Shown here in pieces: positions 11,985-23,517 of a stretch of 64,000 nt of DNA. The notes under the pieces were generated by a model, which ran no database searches, had not been told where the DNA came from, and worked only from the letters and a program-made list of their open reading frames with translations. Source of the stretch: Xenoacremonium recifei (Eukaryota; Ascomycota; Sordariomycetes; Hypocreales; Nectriaceae). Where the stretch lies: the NCBI GenBank assembly GCA_012184525.1, contig WOFQ01000064.1, positions 124,001 through 188,000 on the forward strand, given 5' to 3'. The position numbers were made by a program, and so were the translations under genes. Every line of letters begins with the position of its first letter. Position 1 is the first letter of the stretch.

Positions 11985-12303
11985 GCCTCGCGATATGTAA
12001 TAGGGAGTTTCTCAGTGTCAGACAATCCTTATTGGAGGCTTCAGATATTTGTCATAGCTGAAGAGCCCACCTTACTTAAGCATTAAGTTTACACAGCAAG
12101 CTCATTTCCATTTCTTATGGAAGCAAGAACCATTTCTAGTTCATCAAGAGCGCTTCGTAACCACATACTGCCGTGATGACTACTGAACTATTCGACGAAG
12201 ACACGAGGCGAAACCATGTAAGGGATTCTGAGGCTGAATATTGCGGCAGAGGTTAGACTCACAGTATGAACGAAAAAGGGTTGAATCCTAATGTACCTCT
12301 TCG
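11985..12303 (-). pseudogene. Truncated relic of the ACC-synthase-like gene
   Basis: The DNA here is a diverged copy of the 3' part of the intact aminotransferase-like gene to its right (about 12600-12925). Matching phrases include CACGAGGCGAAACCA, GATATTTGTC and the exon 3/4 donor region. On the minus strand a piece reads WFRLV, then an in-frame stop and a shift, then LRSALDELEMV. The intact gene has WFRLVFSGN and LRAALDRLEVL at these places. Only the last exon and adjacent intron remain. It abuts the right copy of the dispersed repeat. A tandem duplication followed by truncation is the simplest explanation. Confidence 0.7.
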
Positions 12304-12312
12304 GAATTAAAT

Positions 12313-12454
12313 AGATACATAAATCCTTGAGCATCTGGGCTAAGTCATATATAATATAAGGGGGGATATTTAGCGTCTTAGAGAGGCGGTACTATGAGCG
12401 TACTGTATTTATTATTTACTAGATAGGCAGCAGGAAATAAATAGTATATATTAT
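12313..12454. repeat. Right copy of ~142 bp dispersed repeat
   Basis: Direct copy of 9036-9177. Most differences relative to the left copy are G to A or C to T (for example GGTACATGAATCC versus GATACATAAATCC, TGCATAATACG versus TATATAATATA). This is the pattern expected of repeat-induced point mutation or methyl-C deamination. It lies directly beside the aminotransferase relic. Confidence 0.8.
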
Positions 12455-12623
12455 TTCTATCTTATACTTATATTATATCTGTTTCTATGGTCCTCTTACA
12501 CTGACGAATTGCTCCCCGCTGGAACTCTCATGAACTGAACAGCGCAAACCTAACCTCTTTTATCTGCGAGAGAAGAAGTCGTTGCTTTCAATTAGAGCTC
12601 CTCGCGACACTTACACATAGTTT

Positions 12624-14240
12624 CTAAGCATCTTGCAATTCTATCCTGATTAGGGGCCTCGGATATTTGTCCATGACTGCTGAGGATTCCATAGCACTGG
12701 AGGACAGAGCTTGCATTGAAGGCCTTTTTCCATTTCGTGTCATAGCATCAAGTACCTCTAGTCGGTCAAGAGCGGCTCGTAAACGGGAGACTGCCATGAT
12801 CACAGCTGGGATATTCCCTGAAAACACGAGGCGAAACCACCCAGGACTTTTTGACTCTGCACACTGCGGAGAAAGTTAGACAAAGTGCAAATAAGAAAGA
12901 TCTGAATGCTAAACTTACCTCTCCAGGGTTGAGCGCAACTCCGTTGTCTAAGAGCCACTTCCAAAGCTGGAGTTCCTGGCTCAATTGTGCAGGAAACTGT
13001 GGCGCCGGAAAGAAGCGCAGCCAGGCTCTGAGGTCGATGAATATGAAGAGACCAGACTTGGCTGGATGGAATTTGATTCGATGTTGGACCAATGCCTTTG
13101 AGGCTTTACCATAAGCTGCACCCAATCGTTCCTGATAGATTCTTATATATTCGTCGACGAGATCAGTGCGTTGCAAAAATGTGGTAGTGAACAGGTCCGA
13201 ACCATTGGATATCCAAGTAAAGAGACTGAAAAGCGTATATGAAACGAGTAAGTATGTTTGAACTCCTTGCAGAGCCGTAGTTAGCCTAGTGGAGCACTCA
13301 CGATATTTTCTTCAGGGTCTTCAACAGCGCTTCATTCCTCGTAACGAGGAGCCCCATTCGAAGACCACCAAACCCAAAGTCTTTGCTCATCCCATACATG
13401 CAATGAATATTCCGAAACTTGGCACTGCTAGCCTCAGGAATGCTTAGAACTGAGGAGAATGGTTCCTCGCCCCCTGAAAAGTTAGACATGGCGTATATCT
13501 CGCTGCTGATAAGGTGCATTCCGTGCCTGGTGCACAGTTGAGCTAACCGATTGAGGGTCGATGGGTCGTAGCAGCGGCCTTGAGGGTTTGTCGGGTTGCA
13601 GAGAAACAAGCCGCGGCATCGGATATTGTTAGAAACTGCCTCATCGATAGCTCTTTGGAAGGCGGCCTCGATGTCTTCAGCCGCCGATGCGTCACTGTTC
13701 TGTCTGATTGGTACCGGAATCGTCTGTACACCGTTTCTGGCTGCAAGATTGAAGCCCAGCATGTAAAAAGTTGGTGTTGGGTATAGGATGGCATCACCAG
13801 GCTCACACAGAGCCCAGACCAAAAGATCGATGGCTGACGTGACGCCGTTCGTCGCCAGGACTTGCGAGTGATCAATCTTTAAGCTTGGGCAGAAGTGGCG
13901 ATTGAGAAAGCCAGCTGCTGAGTTTCGTAAGGCCAGAGATCCTGCAGGACTTCCATAAGATAGACCTTTTGGACGTGTTAGCAATAGGAGACCATGTAAG
14001 GCTTCTGGTGAGTAGGCTACCTTCCATGGAGGTTTCGACAGTTGTACTCGCCTTCACATATGCCTCCGTCCAATCTCTCATCAGACTGTTTTTGGCCCCC
14101 ATGAGATTAATGACACCGCTGGGGTTTAGCTCTGGGTCGAAGGAGGAATACTCGCCGGCGAGTCCTATCAAGTCCCATGCCTTTCCCCGCGCTGAGGCGC
14201 TGTATGCCCGCTGACTCGGGCTGTACTGGTCAATGTCCAT
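12624..14240 (-). CDS. ACC-synthase-like PLP enzyme (aminotransferase class I/II), copy 1
   Basis: Four exons (14240-14021, 13965-13302, 13225-12919, 12863-12624) join in phase to 476 residues. Fold-type I PLP motifs are present: an YGSPAGSLALR substrate-loop region, NPTNPQGR, a conserved YAMS segment, and SKDFGFGGLRMG holding the Schiff-base lysine. The C-terminal domain has FTWISNGS, KSGLFIFIDLR and PGWFRLVFSGN. Annotated relatives are called 1-aminocyclopropane-1-carboxylate synthase-like. The fungal group includes true aminotransferases and C-S lyases such as GliI of gliotoxin biosynthesis, so the reaction cannot be read from sequence alone. An in-frame ATG at 14276 gives 12 more residues. 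The nearest neighbour is a RidA gene on the same strand. A paralogue lies at 41726-43448 and a truncated relic at 11985-12303. Confidence 0.88.
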
Positions 14241-14681
14241 GTCTTGAAAATGCTTTGGAGTGTGTAGGAGAAACAATAAAGGAAGGGAAGGTACAATTTC
14301 AGATTTGGCCTTGATCTTGACGGAAGTAAACGGAAGTCATGTTAGGCAAGCTCTCTAGCCGACAAGAGACCAATCGTAATGGAGATGGTGTTCTGGAGCT
14401 AGGTCGCAGATACGTTATCGAGGAGGTCTCTTATGTACACCTGATTGAGTATAGACTGCGGGAGTTTTCGGTGCCCTCTCTGGCGCCTACAAACTCCATA
14501 CTGCGGGTCTTTGATACGTCGGTTTCGCGGACGAACCACCGGGCTCCCAATCAGTTCCGAATAGCAAGGCCCTTGGCTATTGCAGCCTCGTTACGGTGGC
14601 AAGATTTGAACACACGGCTCCGCCTGAGCTTGACTTTACGGGAGATAGATCATCGGATGATTTATTCTAATTACTACTATT

Positions 14682-15198
14682 CTAACCTAGGAATGCTGAG
14701 CACTCGATCTCGACGAGTGCATCAAATGGTAGCTGGTATACGGCCACACACGTACGGCACTTGGGGATTTGGAAAGTTAGTCGAGGCGATACATCGCATT
14801 TGCATGCAGAATTGCCACTCACAGGCTTGATTTCCGACTTAACTAGCTCGTCGAAAGCTTCATTCATCGGTCCGAAATCCTCCATCTTGGTCAAGAAGAT
14901 GTTCATTTTTACCACGTTGTCGATGCTGCTACTAGCTGCTTTCAAAATCTCCGACAGGTTTTGCAACGCCTGCCTCTATGCCATTGGATCAGCCGCCTGT
15001 AAGTAGAGGCAAGCTGCCATTGGAACTCACCGTTTGCTCCTTGACCCCGCCATCCACGAGCTTCCACGTAACTGGATTCAGACCGATGTTGCCAGAACAG
15101 TAGACCAAGTCGCCAAACTTTACGGCTTGGGAGAACTGAGGCAATGGCTGCGGCGCATTTTCTGTGAACACTTTTTCTAGTGAAGGCATGGCGGGCAA
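14682..15198 (-). CDS. RidA/YjgF-family enamine/imine deaminase
   Basis: Three exons (15198-15031, 14975-14823, 14759-14682) join in frame to 132 residues, or 129 from the second ATG at 15189; this is the normal size for RidA. Family features are QFSQAVKFGDLVYCSGNIGLNP near the N-terminus, QNLSEILKAASSSIDNVVKMNIFL in the middle, and RTCVAVYQLP with VEIECSAF at the end, including the conserved Arg that binds the carboxylate. RidA proteins hydrolyse reactive enamines and imines such as 2-aminoacrylate released by PLP enzymes. Its place 440 bp upstream of, and co-oriented with, an ACC-synthase-like PLP enzyme fits that job. It shares a promoter region (15199-15678) with the divergent permease gene. 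Confidence 0.88.
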
Positions 15199-15678
15199 GA
15201 TTTAGGGTCGCAAGTAGGGTGTATCTGGGTATCACTGAGACCGGATGATGGACTGGGCTGGAGTTAGATTGGCTCCTCATATACTTGGTTCGATCGCCGG
15301 GATCTAGCTTAGCGTGCTGTCCGTCGCATTCGATCACCAAATCGGGTGTGCAGGAGAGAGATACATCAGCGTGGATCCAGACCCTAGACTAGTCTTCCGA
15401 TGTCTCTCTTGTGCACCGAGTTAGGAGTAGTGCCATCTAGGAGTCCGGCGTCATCGTGTGCTTTCGAACTGGAAGGGCGAAACCACTTTGCCCGGCCCCT
15501 CAACCAACCCCGGATTGTACTCGAGATAAGGCCCAGACTTTGGTCTGGGATCTGTTGTTTAAAGGGAAGATGAATCCATCGCAAGAAGTCGATTGTCCTT
15601 CCGTCACTGTCCTTCTCTTATTTGGTTTGCGTCTGCTCAGCCCTTCAAGCACAGAACAAGTCGTTGCATTCGTCTCTG

Positions 15679-17815
15679 ATGGCTCAGTCCAAAGAAGAAT
15701 ACGGGAGTCATCCCAAGCAGGCTGATCTCGACATTGAGCAGGATATGACCGATGCCGAGGTTATCCAATACAGCTCTCATGGCCATGTCCAACGGCGGTA
15801 CGTATACGCATCTGTCCCTTCTCCTTTGCAGCGGATGTGCCAGCAGTGACAGGAGCGCGTACTGACCGTACTGCCTTGCAGATTGAAGTCTCGCCAGGTC
15901 CAGTTCATGGCCATTGGAGGTACAATAGGAACCGGCCTCTTTATCGGCATGGGGAGTGCCCTCACCCGTGCCGGGCCTCTATCAATGCTTCTCGGCTACT
16001 CTCTCACTGGCGTTGGCGTCTTCGCTATGGTGTGACTGCCCTCAATGTTGCATGAAAGGAGGCCAGCCCACTGACACTTCTAACTAGATGCAATCTCTAG
16101 GCGAAATGGTAGCTTTGCTGCCACTTCCCGGCGCAATCCCACAGTATGGTGCCAGATTTGTTGACGAAGCCATGGGATTTGCTCTCGGTTGGAACGTTAG
16201 TTCTCCTGCCGCTCCTCACGTTTTCGAGAAGACTGACATTCGGGGCCGTACAGAACTGGTACTCTGGATCTTTGGCTGTTTGTACCGATATTTCTGCCGC
16301 CGCCGTGGTAATCCAGTATTCCAGTATTGGACCACATCAGTTAATGTATGTATACATAACTTGAACTGGACTCGCTGGGCGATCAGTATAGTTTGTTCTA
16401 ACATTCATATCTAGCCCGCCGCTTGGATCTCAATCCTGGTTGCTATCCTGACGAGTCTCAATATTTTTGCCGTCGAGATTTTTGGTGAAGTCGAATTTGT
16501 CTTTGCAGCAATTAAAGTCTTCGCAATGGTTGGTCTTCTAATACTATGTTTCATTATCGATCTGGGTGGTGGTCCGAACCACAAGCGCTTGGGCTTTCAC
16601 TATTGGAAAGAGCCCGGTGCGATGAAGGAATACCTTGAGGTTGGGGATCTTGGACGATTCCTTGGGTTTTTCTCGACTTTGATCACTGCATCCTTCTCTT
16701 ACGGAGGTATCGAGGCAATTGCTGTGATCGCCGGAGAGGCAGAGAACCCACGACGAAACATGCCAAAGGTGAGTAATTCCCATCCCAGGGAGTAGTTACT
16801 CGATGCTTATCTAATGCGGAAAATCTAGGCCATTAACCGGCTCTTTTGGCGAATCATTATATTCTACGTGCTGGGCTCGCTGGCCATTGGTGTTCTCGTC
16901 CCGTATAACGACGCAACACTTCTGAAGGCTCAAGAAACTGGTGCGCCTGGGGCTGCTGCATCTCCTTGGGTTATAGCGATCCAGAACGCGGGAATTTCTG
17001 GTTTGCCATCTGTTATCAACGCTGTCATCTTGCTGTCAGCAGCTTCAGCTTCAAACCAGTTTGTTTACGTCAGCAGTCGTTACTTGTAGGCGAGTCATAT
17101 ATGCATCGCCTTACTTGTATGCTCTTGCAAAGCTCAAGCAAGCCCCACGATTTTTCCTACACTGCAATAAAAGGTGATCCATCCAGTGGTGTATACCATT
17201 ATACTTCTCTGGAGACCATGGCTAACCATTGTAAAAATTTTAGAGGCGTTCCATATTACTGCGTGGGAGTCACATGTCTTATGATGGCTCTCACCTACCT
17301 TTCCGTCACCGCTAAAGGCACGGATGTGTTCACCTGGCTTTCGAATATTACAATCACATCAGGTTTCGTTACCTGGGGAGCCATCAGCTTCTGCTATCTA
17401 CGCTTCTATAGCGCTCTCAAGGCACAAGGCATCGACCGCAGGACCCTGCCTTATAGGTCTCGGTTCCAGCCCTATTTGGCCTGGGGTTCATTCATCTTCT
17501 TCGTTATCGTGGGCCTTGGCTGCGGCTTTTCCGTCTTCATAAATGGAAATTGGAGTGTTGCGGGTTTCCTCACCTACTACATAAATATTCCAATTTTCTT
17601 TGTTATGTGGCTGGGATGGAAAATCTTCAAGCGTACTAAGTTTCAGCGGGCAAAGGAAATTGATCTTTTCACCGGAAGACGGGAGATTGATGCTGAAGAC
17701 GCAGAGCGTGTTGAAGAGAAGCCCAAGACAAGGCTAGGCAAGGTGAGTGCTTTATCATATACGCATTCGTTCATTCCTAATCAAATTGAAACAGTTCTGG
17801 GCATGGTTAGTATGA
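15679..17815 (+). pseudogene. Amino-acid permease (AAT/YAT family), disrupted
   Basis: Exons at 15679-15797, 15882-16029, 16088-16195, 16254-16345, 16415-16768, 16829-17173, 17244-17742 and 17795-17815 rebuild a fungal amino-acid permease. Motifs include QVQFMAIGGTIGTGLFIGMG, GEMVALLPLPGAI, GWNNWYS, AAVVIQY, FSYGGIEAIAVIAGEAENPR and LPYRSRFQPYLAW. Two insertions break it. An 8-bp tandem duplication (CCAGTATT at 16313-16320 and 16321-16328) shifts the frame at VIQYW. At 17080-17119 a 9-bp direct repeat, TTACTTGTA, flanks 22 extra bases and brings a TAG into frame after SSRYL. All splice sites remain good, so loss is probably recent. If both insertions were sequencing or assembly artefacts the gene would be intact. 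Confidence 0.82.
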
Positions 17816-18072
17816 GGCCGGCAGCGGGTGTTGTGTGCACGGTCGGTAGGAATACAGGAGAATTGTCAAGATGCCAGAGTCCATATCGCGATTACTAAAC
17901 AATGGGAAATGTATGGAAGAGGTCTCACGGCAGACAAGGCTTAGCACATTAACATCAAGGAAAGAACTAGAAAGCAAGGTTTTTTTTAATCAGGCCAACC
18001 TCAACACTGGAATAATAGACGATCTACCTGTACTGAGATCTCAATCGAGTTGAAATATTCCGAGTGATAAAT

Positions 18073-20345
18073 CTATGGCTGAATCCTAATGTGTTCATGA
18101 AAATACTTGGACGTCAGATGATCTCGCCCAAAAACTTCCAAAGAGGTGATGTTCTGACAACTGTATGACTCAAGTCGAAGGCCATCCTCGCCATCACTAT
18201 CGGTTGCGTAGAAAATGACTCGACCCTTTGCCTTTTCCCTGTTGATGGTTTGAACTATGTCGAGTGCTTGTAGAATAGGGACCCCTCCCTCCTCGAAAAT
18301 CGATAGAGATTGGAATCGTGACAGCCAATCGGATATCCAGCACCCTACCAAGAGATTATCGCTCCGAAGTGCGCATATGAGTAGGAGTGTTGCCAGGCCC
18401 ACGGTATAGGCATTTTGATGAGCACAATCTTCATTCCCTAGCCCAGCTGCAATGCGCAACAAGACTATTATCCACGGGCTGACTGCACCGTCGGATTCTG
18501 CTGTTGTAGGTCCACCTTCAGCAGGCTTAACGTTGAGAAAATCGAGATCTTGGAGAACATGAGAGCAGATATAATAGGAATAATTCATTGCAGATTCAAG
18601 AGACTGAAACTTCAGTGGTTCTCTGAACATGCAGGCCCTCCTATTCGTCGTCATCGCAACTCGACTCTCCGTGAAGGACTCAACAGGCAGGTCCGAGAGC
18701 TTAAGCATGCCATGCCATCTGGCTAAGAGGCCCCGTTGATCTCTTAACCGGGTCAAGTATATCATTTCAGTGTTAGCGTCGAGGCCTGGCTGTACCGCTT
18801 CAGCTGGTCTCCTTTCACGATGGACTCGTGCCAGGAGCAACTGGCAGCTGAGATGGTATGACTCGGCTAGAATTTGGAGGATGCTCTCTCGCCGCATGTC
18901 ATATGCCCAAAAGATGGGATGGCGCGCACTTAACAGATCCAGGCTGTTCTGGAAATCTGACCACGGTGATGGAGACTGGTGACACCACTGATATGACCGT
19001 AAGCGAGCCCAGACGCCGATCAGCTTCTTGCCTGCAGAATTTGAGGCTAGACTCTGTATTTGACGAGAAATCAGTTTCTCTGCACCACGAAGATGCAGAC
19101 AAAAGCCACCAAAACTGCCCGTCCCGATTTCGATATAGCTGAAGAGCAATAGTGTGGCTAAAGTTAAAATTGTATCGGCTTGGTCCCGTGGTTCTGGAGC
19201 GCAAACGAAGTCACTCATTGCCGACATGTAGTATGCCTGGCTGTGATACTGGTGCTGGTGACTTGGACGGTAGGAAGCGACGGCTAAAGGTTCATCAGAG
19301 CTATCAAGTATCAACTCTGGCCAGCTGCGGCCAAGATTGCATGCCGCAATTGCAAGAACCGCATTTCTCATTAGCCGATGGTCGCACAGTACTGTTGACA
19401 GCTCTTGGAAGACCGGGGGGAGCACACGAAGAACATTATTTTGCCAGTGTGCAAAATAACTCCCATCTAGCTGCGAATTTGGCCCCGTGACGGAGGGGAA
19501 GTTCGCTAGCAGTTGGGCGTGGGAGGGTCGTGCGAAACCGGTTGTGGTAGATAAAGGCGTCGCGTCAGAATCGACAACATCGTTGCTGTCGATGGAATCT
19601 TCATGCTCTCGATCCATAATTGGTGCCATTGGACTCGAAGAGTCACCGGCTGAGCTGGAAAAAAGGGGTTGAAACTCCAACACATCGATCGTTGACTTAT
19701 TGCGGCTAAAAGGGTTCGTAATGTTATCCGGACTTCCGGGAGACCGATCGTCGACGACAAATCCCGGGGAGGGCTGAGCCAACAAGCTGCAGCTACCATG
19801 GAGCAGGAATCCCCTGAGCGTTGTTGATAGATCAGCGAGCACTGTCTGCTCAGGCAGTGCAGAGGGGAATCCCCCGCGCCGATGAGGAGCCCAATCGTCT
19901 GAGCACTCATGATGGGGACGTTGCACAGTCTCGAGCCCTGTCTCTATTTCTGTGTATGCATTGCGATCACATGGCTTGTGAGAATATTTTCGAGGGTCTG
20001 ACCCTTGGTCGTCTTGCTCTACTGTCACAGCTCGCTTCGCAACGTTGGCGCAAATCTCGGGTGCGTCTGTGGGCTTGGGATCGTTCGAAACAGCACTCGA
20101 GTACCGAAACTCGAATCGCTGTTTATATTCGCAAGTTCTAGCTCGTGCAAAGCACCGCCCACAAGTCGGCTTCTTCTCGTCGCACTTTGAACCACGCGTG
20201 TTAGCAGGCAAAAAGACGAGGCGGACCGAGGTGGTGTATTGGATGGGAGTTCAACCTTGGACCGTCGCTTCCGGCACGCCGTACATCCTGTGCGGGACCG
20301 AACGATATCTGTTTTCTTTGGTCGCGGAGGAACCGGCTTATACAT
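18073..20345 (-). CDS. Zn2Cys6 transcription factor A
   Basis: Two exons (20345-20256 and 20184-18073) join exactly inside the zinc cluster, giving 733 residues. The DNA-binding domain reads GCTACRKRRSK then CDEKKPTCGRC then RARTCEY, with all six cysteines. It is preceded by a basic KKTDIVRSRTG arm. A long middle-homology (Fungal_trans_2-like) region follows and ends with GRVIFYATDSDGEDG. The gene is divergent from a related regulator at 20970-23385. Both share the KKTDIVR arm and a similar C-terminal phrase, so they look like paralogues. The shared 624-bp promoter holds several GATA motifs. A role as pathway-specific regulator of the island is inferred from position only. Confidence 0.9.
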
Positions 20346-20969
20346 GCTGTAACGAGATTGTAGGGGGGTTCGACGAGGACAGCCAGTTGGGGAACGCAGT
20401 TAAGGAACCAAGGGCCGAGAGATAATTCAGATAAGGGACAATTTAGATAAGGAGCAATTTAGGCTGGCGAGTCATGATAAGACCTATAAATCCCCGCATA
20501 TCCACTAATATCCAGAATCCGAAGACAAAAGCTGCTGGCTGCCCTATGCAAGAGACAGGGTCACCATGAGGCAGGTAGACCATTGACACGATGCGCTTTG
20601 TTTCATGAAGCCTTTGAATGGGCCCGAGATGTGATAGAATAATGATAAAACAAAACCCTTTCTACTTACGTAAATACGTATCGGTTCTCGGGTCCGGGGT
20701 AAGTATCAGCTGATAGTCTTAGTGTCGTTCCCGCATACCCGAATAGGCATCGACGTTCCTTATCTACGGTAACCTAACAAGAGAAGATACAGCGGGTAAG
20801 AAAGGCGGAGAAACCCCTCCTGACTCGTAAGGGCGTCCTGTTTCTAAGGGGTCGTGTGAGGATATCCAGACTCATCGCTGCACGTAATCCGATAACAACC
20901 TTGAACTTGTCTTACGGAGCATGTAGCCCTTGTCTCGATTCGATCGTTGCAACAAGACATCAACAAAAG
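20346..20969. promoter_or_regulatory. Bidirectional regulator promoter with clustered GATA sites
   Basis: This 624-bp gap separates two divergent Zn2Cys6 genes. HGATAR sequences occur at 20420-20425, 20429-20434, 20445-20450 and 20475-20480, all in the same orientation. More lie at 20632-20637 and 20643-20648, and a palindrome TATCAGCTGATA lies at 20704-20715. HGATAR is the known site of AreA-type nitrogen regulators in filamentous fungi. The spacing is visible in sequence; binding is inferred. Confidence 0.5.
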
Positions 20970-23385
20970 ATGGAGTCACCGTCGACATCCAAGCGACAGA
21001 AAAAGACCGACATTGTCCGGCGGCGCACAGGATGCCAATCCTGCCGAAGCAAGCGGAGAAAGGTACCGTAACAGCCACTCTTCATGAAGACCAATCTCTT
21101 GGTCTATATCCGAATGAAGATGATTCTGATGTTGACATGAGCCGGGGCGACAGTGCGACGAAACACTGCCCGAGTGCCTCGCTTGTGTTCGACGAGGAGT
21201 CAAATGTGGAGGATACCAGCGGCGTCTCACATTCAAAGACGTCTCAGCTGTCACAGCTGAGTCGTCAAAGAAGACTGAAGCAGCAAGGTGGTCGGCATTG
21301 CGTCTTGAGGATGCAAGAGGCAAGGCTGGGGGTGAGAAGGGGGTTGATAAACCAGCGATGGCGGTTCCAGAACAACGTCAAGTCCAAGGGGAGCAACTTA
21401 ACCAGGACCAAAGTTCAGAGCAACATGGAGGACAAGACCGCAAAGAGGACGACACAGCACCGCAGTTGCCCCGGGAAGAAGTCAATTGGTCACCATCGCT
21501 CGATTCCCAACAGTCTACAGCATCTTCCCCGAATGACCCTGATCTATCAAAAATCACGACCTTGGGTGGACCTTGCTCGCAAGCATCGCCAACATCACCA
21601 CAAGCTTTGCAATACCACCCAGTCGACTTTCTGACCGGAGACCTTTGGGGGAAGGTACAAGAGGCAATGCAGCAAGCAGACCAAACTACTGAGCTCGATG
21701 AAGGGCCGGCTGAAAATCCCTTTCCAATTGTACCCCTCCCTTTGATCGAGCAAGCAGTAGAACAGCCGGATATACACCACGACATCGATCCATCAGCGTC
21801 GCTTGAGCTACAAGATTACTCTTTATTGCCTGTCGATGATGCTCTGCAGGGCGCGGTCGTATCGTGGGAGGAGTTGAACTTGGACTCTGCTCTATACGGA
21901 GATGCTTCGGACGCAGTAGATGATAGCCAAGACACATCGCCAGAGAGCTCTGCACTTGGGCATCCGACACGCGATTGTCAGATATCCATTCCAATGGAGG
22001 AATCTCTTGTTCACAACTTCGAAATCAACCTGGCTCCGGCTATATCCATGGAAATGTCCTTCCCCCATATGTACCAGACGAGCAGTTCTTTTCGTGCCGC
22101 GGCACTCGCACTTTCAGCAAGCCATTTTGAGCAACAGAATCAAGGACTCACTACCCAGCCGTCACAAATCCAGGGCAGGGCGTCGGTTTTTGATGACTGC
22201 CAATACTATGAAGTGGCTGTGAGGGACCTAAATCATCAGCTTAAGCAACCGAAGCAGCCATACAACGAGCAGCTAATTGGCACTGCGCTCCTCTTGGCTT
22301 ACCGTGATCTTGCGGTAGGCTCGCCACAAAATGTATCGGCTCACTCGCGTGGCCTTGAAGCCATGATAGTCAAGGTTGATCGTCAATCGCCGCGTGCCAC
22401 GGCTCTATTTAAAGCTTCCCGGATGCTCTGGTATGATCTCAAACTGATGTCTCTGCCGACGAGAAAATCAGTAGCGGCTCTTAGCACCACCGAGTTTTAT
22501 GACCTTCTGGATCCTCAACTTGCAATTAGAGATATCCTATGCCAAGCAAACCACCTTTACGGGCGGTACTGGATGGAGGCTACTTTCAGCGATAACAACG
22601 GTTCAGGCCGCCCGAGTCCATCCTTTAGAGTCAGCCAGTGGCTTCGCAACACGCTCGGACGGCAGTGCGAATACCGGCAACTGCAACAGAAAGACTACCA
22701 CGAAGATCCTTTATCGCCAGAGATGATTCTTCTTCATTGCGAGGCTATCTCAGAACGTCTCGACACCTGGCATCGAGGTCTCTGCGACCATGACCTGCCC
22801 AAGCCGAGGTTTGGGACTAACAACGACTTCATGTCTGGAAACTCATTTGACACTATCGTCACCTTCAGATTCCCGGACGAGCGCAGGTCTCTCGATTATA
22901 TCATGTACTTATTGTCACGCATGTTGTGCAATCACCTGAGATGCACCCTCGGCAGCACCACACCTGGTAGTGTTGAAATCTGGGGTAAGATTATACTTGG
23001 GATTGCGGCGTCGATTAATATCGATCGGCGGCGATTCACAGTGCATCGGCTGGAGCAGCTGTTGCTCTTGACAGCATTGGTTAGTAATGGCACTGCCATA
23101 ACGATGGCAATTCTCGAGGGCCTTATCCCACGATTCACGGGGTTGGCTAGAGAGGGGCGGGATGTCTCAACCTGGAACTACGTGAGGCGGTTTCTGGAGA
23201 TGCTTTCCAAAGAGAGGTTGCGGGGAAAGACTATCCGCTATGCTATTGATAGTAGAGACGAAAATCATACATATCGGGAGTGGCTACAGTGCACTAGACG
23301 TGTTGTGGTTGGTTTTGGGGAGTCCGGGGGCCAGAATCGGTTCCGCGAGCTATACACGTTTGATACGGATTACCACAACAGCTGA
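20970..23385 (+). CDS. Zn2Cys6 transcription factor B
   Basis: Exon 1 (20970-21062) encodes the KKTDIVRRRTGCQSCRSKRRK half of the zinc cluster. A 91-nt intron (21063-21153) is removed, and exon 2 (21154-23385) continues with KCDETLPECLACVRRGVKCGG, completing six cysteines. The total is 774 residues. A low-complexity acidic and Gln-rich segment (about residues 90-230) separates the DNA-binding domain from a Fungal_trans-like regulatory region. The intron sits at the same place in the cluster as in factor A, which supports common descent. Reading straight through the intron hits a stop after RKVP, so splicing is required. Confidence 0.9.
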
Positions 23386-23517
23386 TACATGAGGCAAAAC
23401 GGGATTGGGACTCTATAGCTCTAAATTAAATAATAGGATATGTGGCACGGACTCCACTTGGTGAGATGAATGTTTGATACCTCCCCGAATTGTGTAGACA
23501 GGGAGAAGTCCTTCGAA

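Noticed and set aside
17080..17119. 31-bp insertion in the permease as a tiny intron
   Set aside because: It has no proper AG acceptor and is below the usual minimum intron size; direct repeats and palindrome favour an insertion scar.
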